Shown here: positions 33,532 through 38,352 of the stretch, piece by piece
Layout of the letters: every line of letters begins with the position of its first letter
How positions within the stretch are numbered: position 1 is the first letter of the stretch
Origin: Cyanobacteria bacterium FACHB-471
Lineage (GTDB): Bacteria; Cyanobacteriota; Cyanobacteriia; Elainellales; Elainellaceae
NCBI GenBank assembly: GCA_014695345.1
Contig: JACJOC010000057.1
Coordinates: 1-38,352 of the forward strand
Length of the DNA stretch: 38,352 nucleotides
Reading direction: 5' to 3'
Position numbers and translations under genes: made by a program
The notes under the pieces: model-generated
Seen by the model: only the letters and a program-made list of their open reading frames with translations
The model's database searches: none
Told to the model about the DNA's origin: nothing

Positions 33532-34965
33532 ATGAGCAATGATCGTGCTGAGTTTCAGTCAGTGTCTACCCCCATCACAACGGCACAAATAGCCCAAATT
33601 GATCCTGTTTTTCCTACGAATGCTTCAAATAATGGCATCAGAAATGAACTCGTAGGAAGCTTGCCGCTAGCAATTTCAGTATTGGTGGCGATCGCCATCT
33701 TTATCTGGATCTACAAACTCGTTTTATGTATCTGTAACCCTAACGAGATCCTGATTCTATCAGGCTTGAAACGGCGTACCACAGAAGGTGAAACGGTTGG
33801 TTATCGAGTAATTTTTGGCGGGCGTACCGTTCGTATTCCTATCCTGGAAACTATCAAACGGATGGATTTGACCACGATGCCTGTTCCGGTAGAGGTGAAG
33901 AATGCTTACTCCAAAGGGGGAATTCCTCTGCGGATTCAGGCGATCGCCACTATCAAAATCTCCAGCGATCCAATTGTCGTCGGCAACGCAATTGAACGCT
34001 TCCTTGATCGTGACTCTTCCGAAATTTCCCGTGTGGCGAGAGAGACGTTAGAAGGGAATTTGCGTGGTGTAGTTGCCACTCTCACCCCAGAAGAATTGAA
34101 CGAAGATCGACTGGTGTTTGCCGAGCGCATCACTGAAGATGTCAGCCGCGATTTAGCCAAGATGGGCTTACACATTGACACATTAAAAATTCAAAGTGTC
34201 GCCGATGATGTTGATTACCTCAACTCGATTGGTCGCAGCCAAATTGCTGTTGTGTTGCGTGATGCGGAAATTGCCGAATCCAATGCTTTAACCGAAGCAG
34301 AGCAGATCGAGGCAGACTGCAAGCGTCAGTCAGAGGTGGCAAAAACCCAGGCGCGTTCGATCATTCAGCAAAAGGAAAACGAGTTGCGCAAAATTAAGGC
34401 AGAACTAGAGCAACAAGCAAAATCTGAGGAAGAACGTACCACTGCCGCAGCGCAGGAAGCCAGAGCCAGAGCTGAACAGCAGCTTCAAACGATTCGGGCT
34501 GAGTTGGAACGATTGCGTCTGGAAGCCGATCAGGTTTTGCCAGCCGAAGCCGAACGTCAAGCAAAGGAACTGCAAGCCCGAGGTGAAGCCTCTGTTCTCT
34601 CTGAAAACGCTCAGGCGGCGGCACAAGTGAACGACCTGTTTGCCGAAGTTTGGCAGGAAGCGGGAACTAATGCATCAGAAGTATTCTTAACCCAGCAAAT
34701 TGAGATGGTACTGCAAGAGGCAGCCAAGATTCCGGGTCGGGTTCATCTCAAACATGTGAATGTGATTGACAACGGAGATGGCAAGGCGATCGCCAGCTTG
34801 GTCAACGCCTATCCCGAAACCGTACGTCAGTTCCTCGATCGGGTTGATCAAACCCTGGGAATTGATGTGGTCGGCACACTCAGCCAGCAAAACGGGCACT
34901 ATTCGCAAAACGGTCGGAATGGTCAGAACGGTCAGAAGCAGGTACAGCTAGAGGGAGAAAACTAA
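33532..34965 (+). CDS. Flotillin-like protein 1 (SPFH domain)
   Basis: A 477-aa membrane-microdomain scaffold of the flotillin/YqiK group. A hydrophobic helix lies at about 42-66 (LPLAISVLVAIAIFIWIYKL), followed by the SPFH domain with NPNEILILSGLKRRT, GRTVRIPILETIKRMDLTTM and EVKNAYSKGGIPLRI. A long Glu/Ala/Gln coiled coil follows (about 235-370, including EAIELE-like heptads and QQLQTIRAELERL), then a globular end and a tail of NGQNG repeats (454-470). It is one of a tandem pair, with the NfeD-like gene upstream, 33 nt. Confidence 0.93.
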   Translation: MSNDRAEFQSVSTPITTAQIAQIDPVFPTNASNNGIRNELVGSLPLAISVLVAIAIFIWIYKLVLCICNPNEILILSGLKRRTTEGETVGYRVIFGGRTVRIPILETIKRMDLTTMPVPVEVKNAYSKGGIPLRIQAIATIKISSDPIVVGNAIERFLDRDSSEISRVARETLEGNLRGVVATLTPEELNEDRLVFAERITEDVSRDLAKMGLHIDTLKIQSVADDVDYLNSIGRSQIAVVLRDAEIAESNALTEAEQIEADCKRQSEVAKTQARSIIQQKENELRKIKAELEQQAKSEEERTTAAAQEARARAEQQLQTIRAELERLRLEADQVLPAEAERQAKELQARGEASVLSENAQAAAQVNDLFAEVWQEAGTNASEVFLTQQIEMVLQEAAKIPGRVHLKHVNVIDNGDGKAIASLVNAYPETVRQFLDRVDQTLGIDVVGTLSQQNGHYSQNGRNGQNGQKQVQLEGEN

Positions 34966-34967
34966 TC

Positions 34968-36536
34968 ATGGAAACCATTCTTGCACTACTAATTGCCCTC
35001 GGTGCTGGAACCGGGGTCGGAACGCTGGTACTCCGCAACCTTTATTACATCTGTCAGCCTAGCGAAATTCTCATCTTTGCCGGAAGCCGTCGCACTCTTT
35101 CTAATGGGCGTAAGGTTGGCTATCGTCTGGTTAAAGGCGGCAGTAGCGTCCGGGTGCCTTTGCTAGAACGCGCCTTTCGGATGGATTTGACCAACCTGAT
35201 TATTGATCTGCGTGTAATTAGTGCTTACTCCAAAGGTGGCATTCCACTTACGGTAGAAGGCGTAGCAAACATCAAGATTGCCGGAGAAGAACCCACTATT
35301 CACAATGCGATCGAGCGTCTCCTGGGCAAGAGCCAAAAAGAGATTATGCAAATGGCAAAGGAAACGCTGGAAGGTAATCTGCGCGGCGTATTGGCCAGTC
35401 TTACTCCAGAGCAGATTAATGAAGATAAGTCTGCCTTTGCTAGAAGTTTGCTCGAAGAGGCGGAAGATGATTTGGAGAAACTAGGACTGGTGTTAGATAA
35501 CCTCCAGATTCAAAACATCTCCGACGATGTGCAATATCTCAACTCAATTGGACGCAAACAGCGGGCAGACTTGTTGCGTGATGCCCGAATTGCCGAAGCT
35601 CAGGCACAGGCTGAGTCTGCCATTCGCACGGCTGCAAACCAGCAAACTACGTCGTTAAAGCAAATTGAAACGAAGATTGAAATCGCCAAAGCAGAAGCCG
35701 ACCAGCGGATTCAGGATGCCCTCACTAAACGTACGGCCGTTATCGCTGAGGCTGAAGGTGAAATTGCTGCAATCGTTGCCCGCACCCAGGCAAACGTAGC
35801 CGTGCAAACGGAACGGATTAAGCAGGTCGAGCAACAGCTTCAGGCAGATGTAGTAGCTCCGGCTGAGGCAGAGTGTAAGCGGGCGATCGCCCAGGCAAAA
35901 GGTAACGCCTCTCGCATCATCGAGGATGGTAAAGCTCAAGCACTGGGTACCAAACGACTAACAGAATCCTGGAAAGCTGCTGGACCCAATGCCCGTGAAA
36001 TCTTCCTGTTCCAAAAACTAGAAGTATTGCTAAAAACTCTCACCTCTACTGTGCCTGATATAGACGTGCAAAATGTCAGCGTCATCGACACCGCAAACGG
36101 TGGCACCGCTACTCAGGTTGCCTCATTTCTAGAACAATTGCGCCAGTCCTCAGGCATTGATGTAGCGGGCATGACTCGCCGCTTTGCCAATGATGTCTCT
36201 CCTGGCACTGCTGCAATCAGTTCCTCCCCCCCCGTCACCGTTCCATCAGATAAAGTGGCTGCGGTTGTGCCGCTCAACTCACTCACCGAAGATACCTCAC
36301 TCACTGCCCTGCGTAGTGATATCCAAAAGCTGCTCGAAAAACTGGCGCAGTCTAACCCTACTCCTCAGCAAGCCGAACAATCGGTAGAGCAAGCAATTCA
36401 ACAATATCCAACGTTGAAACGACGCCTACAAAAAGCAATGGATGTGGGAGGACGTGAAGCACTTAAGGCAGTCTTCGCTCATCCCTTTATCCAAATCCCC
36501 GCCAGTATGCTCGAAGCGTGGGTAGAGGAAAAGTAG
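34968..36536 (+). CDS. Flotillin-like protein 2 with extra C-terminal domain
   Basis: A 522-aa paralogue of the preceding flotillin. A membrane segment lies at about 1-24, followed by the SPFH domain (QPSEILIFAG, RVPLLERAFRMDLTNL, ISAYSKGGIPLTV) and a coiled coil rich in Ala/Glu. The final 100 residues differ from the partner: a Ser/Pro linker (about 420-450), then a helical segment and a terminal motif with ALKAVFAHPFIQIPASM and a closing LEAWVEE. I recall similar tails on other cyanobacterial proteins, but cannot confirm that here. It starts 2 nt after flotillin 1, so the two are probably cotranscribed and may form hetero-oligomers. Confidence 0.92.
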   Translation: METILALLIALGAGTGVGTLVLRNLYYICQPSEILIFAGSRRTLSNGRKVGYRLVKGGSSVRVPLLERAFRMDLTNLIIDLRVISAYSKGGIPLTVEGVANIKIAGEEPTIHNAIERLLGKSQKEIMQMAKETLEGNLRGVLASLTPEQINEDKSAFARSLLEEAEDDLEKLGLVLDNLQIQNISDDVQYLNSIGRKQRADLLRDARIAEAQAQAESAIRTAANQQTTSLKQIETKIEIAKAEADQRIQDALTKRTAVIAEAEGEIAAIVARTQANVAVQTERIKQVEQQLQADVVAPAEAECKRAIAQAKGNASRIIEDGKAQALGTKRLTESWKAAGPNAREIFLFQKLEVLLKTLTSTVPDIDVQNVSVIDTANGGTATQVASFLEQLRQSSGIDVAGMTRRFANDVSPGTAAISSSPPVTVPSDKVAAVVPLNSLTEDTSLTALRSDIQKLLEKLAQSNPTPQQAEQSVEQAIQQYPTLKRRLQKAMDVGGREALKAVFAHPFIQIPASMLEAWVEEK

Positions 36537-36629
36537 CAGTTGAATATAGTTTTGAAATGAGTGGGCGATCGCTTTTTTGGTGATTTGAACTATCAGTTCC
36601 CGAGGTCAACATAGCCGTAGCCATACAGA

Positions 36630-36682
36630 TTAGGAAAAAGAAGGGAGGCAGGGTTAAACCCTGTCTCCCTTCTTTTTCCTAA
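36630..36682. terminator. Strong bidirectional terminator between flotillin 2 and RTX gene
   Basis: A 24-bp stem (one G-T pair) with a 5-nt TTAAA loop; arms 36630-36653 and 36659-36682. The flanks contain an A-run on the left arm and a T-run on the right arm (TTCTTTTTCC), so it suits both converging genes. Confidence 0.85.
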
Positions 36683-36708
36683 CTCAAGTGACTATAAAGG
36701 CTTGACAT

Positions 36709-38352
36709 CTACGCGACTATAGCGATGTCAGCAGCAGTAATCGCAGTTTTATTGGATAGCGTTGCAATCCGAACTTGGCTTGCACCACCTACACCATCCA
36801 CATCGAAGAAGAGACCACCCGTTCTCTGGTCATACAAGAAGCGATCGCCCTGATCCTGCGCGCTACTGCCTAGAACGAATTGAGAAGCAGACAAACTTCC
36901 GACTTGGAGATTCTGGCTAAATCCCCTTCTGGAAACCAGGATCGTATCGTCAACACTCCTGAAGTCAGCAATCACGTCGATGCTGCCAGTTCTAACATTG
37001 TCAAAGATAAAGCTGTCTCTGCCTGCTCCACCTATGAGCCTGTCTTTACCTGCTCCACTGGTAAGTCGATCGTTGCCAAGTCCACCATTTAGGGTGTCGT
37101 TTCCACCCCCGCTCAGCAGGATATCATTGCCCGCATCGCCAGATAGGACGTCGTTTCCATTGTCTCCAAAGAGGCGATCTCTCCCAGCACCACCAGAGAG
37201 CCGATCTTTCCCAACTCCACCTCGCAGCAAATCGTCACCACCGTTGCCCAACAGGCGATCGTTGCCTGTGTTGCCGACCAGGGTATTTCTGACATTGTTG
37301 CCATTGATAACGTTGTTCAAGCTATTTCCGGTTCCGACCGTTGCCCTTCCGCTTAGTGTGAGGTTCTCTAATCCTGACTGCAAAATCCGGTTGATGGACG
37401 CAGTAACGGTGTCGATGCCAGCACTATCAACGATTCTGTCACCTGTACTATTCACGAAATAGCGATCGCTGCCAGCTCCACCATTCAATACATCATTGCC
37501 AGTGCCGCCATCCAACACATCGTTGCCACCATTGCCAGTCAAGATGTCATTCCCCGCGCCAGCGGTAATAGAGTCATTGCCAGATCCACCGATTAATGTA
37601 TTTGCCAGATCATTACCCGTTAGAGTGACACGCCCCACAAACCCTCTGAGAGCAAAGTTCTGGAAGTTCTTGATTACAGTGCCTGCAAGTCCTGTTCCTA
37701 TGACTAGGTTATTAACATCACTAGCAGTTGCAGATCTGAGCGTAATTGAGTCGGTTGCAGTGCCGCCGGTCAGCACAAAAGTGTTAGAACCAGAGCCACC
37801 ATCAATGCTGTCCTGTTGTTTGAGGGTATCAAATACAGCAAGGACAGTATCGTCTCCCCCAGCCATGTCAAATTCATCCTTGACAGGTGTTGCAGTAGCA
37901 GTGTCACTACCATTAGTTCCGGTAAAGACATTAGTGTTGTTGTTGACCGGGTTCACGGTGACAGCGACGGTTCCAACAGATGTTCCGCCTTTCCCATCGT
38001 TTGCTGTGTAGGTGAAGGAATCTGCACCTGAGAAGCCAGCAGCAGGGGTGTAAGTAAAGGTGCCGTCGTTGTTGTTCACAACAGTACCGTTCGCGGCTTG
38101 AGTAAAGCTCGAAACAGTTAGGGCATCTCCGTTCAGGTCTGTGTCGTTGCTCAGAACGTTTGTGGTCGTAACCGCATTACCTGAAGTTGTCGTTGCAGCA
38201 TCTGGAACAGCAACTGGAGGAGTATTAACCGGAGGAGTGACAACTGGAGTCACGGTAACAGCCACGGTTCCAACAGAGGTGCCGCCTTTTCCATCATTTG
38301 CTGTGTAGGTGAAAGAATCTGCACCTGAGAAGCCAGCAGCAGGGGTATAGGT
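36709..38352 (-). CDS. RTX / Ig-like repeat secreted protein (partial)
   Basis: The frame stays open to the right edge of the window, so the 5' end is missing; at least 547 codons are present. The N-terminal part seen has tandem cadherin/Ig-like domains (about 99 aa each). Then follow RTX calcium-binding nonapeptides of GGxGxDxL type in two blocks (37600-37460 and 37290-37015), e.g. GGTGNDVLNGGAGSD and GGLGNDRL. The C-terminal 100 residues are a serralysin-like tail, IDVIADFRSVDDTILVS with FDVDGVGG. This is the usual layout of type I secretion substrates, exported with a C-terminal signal. No secretion genes are in the window. The protein is likely surface-bound or extracellular. Confidence 0.93.
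   Translation of the reverse strand, partial: TYTPAAGFSGADSFTYTANDGKGGTSVGTVAVTVTPVVTPPVNTPPVAVPDAATTTSGNAVTTTNVLSNDTDLNGDALTVSSFTQAANGTVVNNNDGTFTYTPAAGFSGADSFTYTANDGKGGTSVGTVAVTVNPVNNNTNVFTGTNGSDTATATPVKDEFDMAGGDDTVLAVFDTLKQQDSIDGGSGSNTFVLTGGTATDSITLRSATASDVNNLVIGTGLAGTVIKNFQNFALRGFVGRVTLTGNDLANTLIGGSGNDSITAGAGNDILTGNGGNDVLDGGTGNDVLNGGAGSDRYFVNSTGDRIVDSAGIDTVTASINRILQSGLENLTLSGRATVGTGNSLNNVINGNNVRNTLVGNTGNDRLLGNGGDDLLRGGVGKDRLSGGAGRDRLFGDNGNDVLSGDAGNDILLSGGGNDTLNGGLGNDRLTSGAGKDRLIGGAGRDSFIFDNVRTGSIDVIADFRSVDDTILVSRRGFSQNLQVGSLSASQFVLGSSAQDQGDRFLYDQRTGGLFFDVDGVGGASQVRIATLSNKTAITAADIAIVA
37954..38055 (-). repeat. Ig-like domain repeat segment, copy 2
   Basis: Thirty-four codons identical in amino acids to the segment at 38251-38352 (period 297 nt), including PAAGFSGADSFTYTANDG. 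Nine third-position differences are all synonymous. Confidence 0.85.
38251..38352 (-). repeat. Ig-like domain repeat segment, copy 1 (to window edge)
   Basis: Same 34-codon segment as at 37954-38055. It touches the right edge, so the repeat unit is cut off and more copies may lie outside. Confidence 0.85.

Noticed and set aside
37015-37600. Possible repeat array in the RTX gene
   Set aside because: Explained by calcium-binding nonapeptides; not a CRISPR.
36980-38011. Long Pro/Ser-rich plus-strand frames opposite the RTX gene
   Set aside because: They are mirror frames of the GGxGxD repeats and have the low-complexity composition expected of that.

Overview
The window looks like chromosomal DNA of a filamentous or unicellular non-marine cyanobacterium. 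The evidence is photosystem I psaL, the magnesium-chelatase gene chlI, a cyanobacterial-type sepF, F0-cofactor synthase cofH, several cyanobacteria-typical protein architectures (zinc-ribbon Ser/Thr kinase with WD40 repeats, DUF1400 hydrolase), and the very frequent octamer GCGATCGC (HIP1). The genus cannot be fixed from sequence alone; the general style resembles Leptolyngbya-like lineages.

Layout. 1-530: the 5' end of a 16S rRNA gene on the minus strand with its leader and promoter. 530-4632: sepF, a DUF4383 membrane protein and a redoxin on the minus strand, then ruvC (+) convergent with chlI (-) across a perfect 24-bp hairpin. 4848-9306: a large fusion protein (cyclic-nucleotide-binding-like domain, degenerate AAA+ domain, membrane polyferredoxin), then two DUF2267 paralogues; a 37-bp dispersed repeat occurs three times here, twice inside genes. 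9307-13063: a duplicated protein with a MazG-like segment, psaL, and an MFS exporter. 13499-19262: a Rieske oxygenase and an alpha-oxoamine-synthase-like PLP enzyme, then a kinase-WD40 gene tightly followed by folP. 19283-27670: a stomatin/NfeD pair, a PAS-PAS-GAF histidine kinase, a DUF1400 alpha/beta hydrolase, a family 2 glycosyltransferase and a secreted GerMN-like protein. 27958-28197: tRNA-Tyr and tRNA-Thr. 28366-32676: a colinear group (small protein, acyltransferase, cofH, LysE exporter, orphan ABC ATPase). 32872-36536: an NfeD-like protein with two tandem flotillins. 36709 to the edge: an RTX/Ig-repeat secreted protein, truncated by the window.

How the genes fit together. Most are housekeeping or accessory genes without one common pathway. 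The clearest functional units are the two SPFH/NfeD membrane-microdomain modules (19283-20725 and 32872-36536), the Rieske/PLP-enzyme pair, and the kinase-folP pair. There is no CRISPR array, transposase or prophage. The least ordinary items are the CNB-AAA-polyferredoxin fusion, the small hairpin-bearing repeat that appears to have inserted in frame into coding sequence, the decayed and duplicated MazG-like protein, and the C-terminal tail on the second flotillin.
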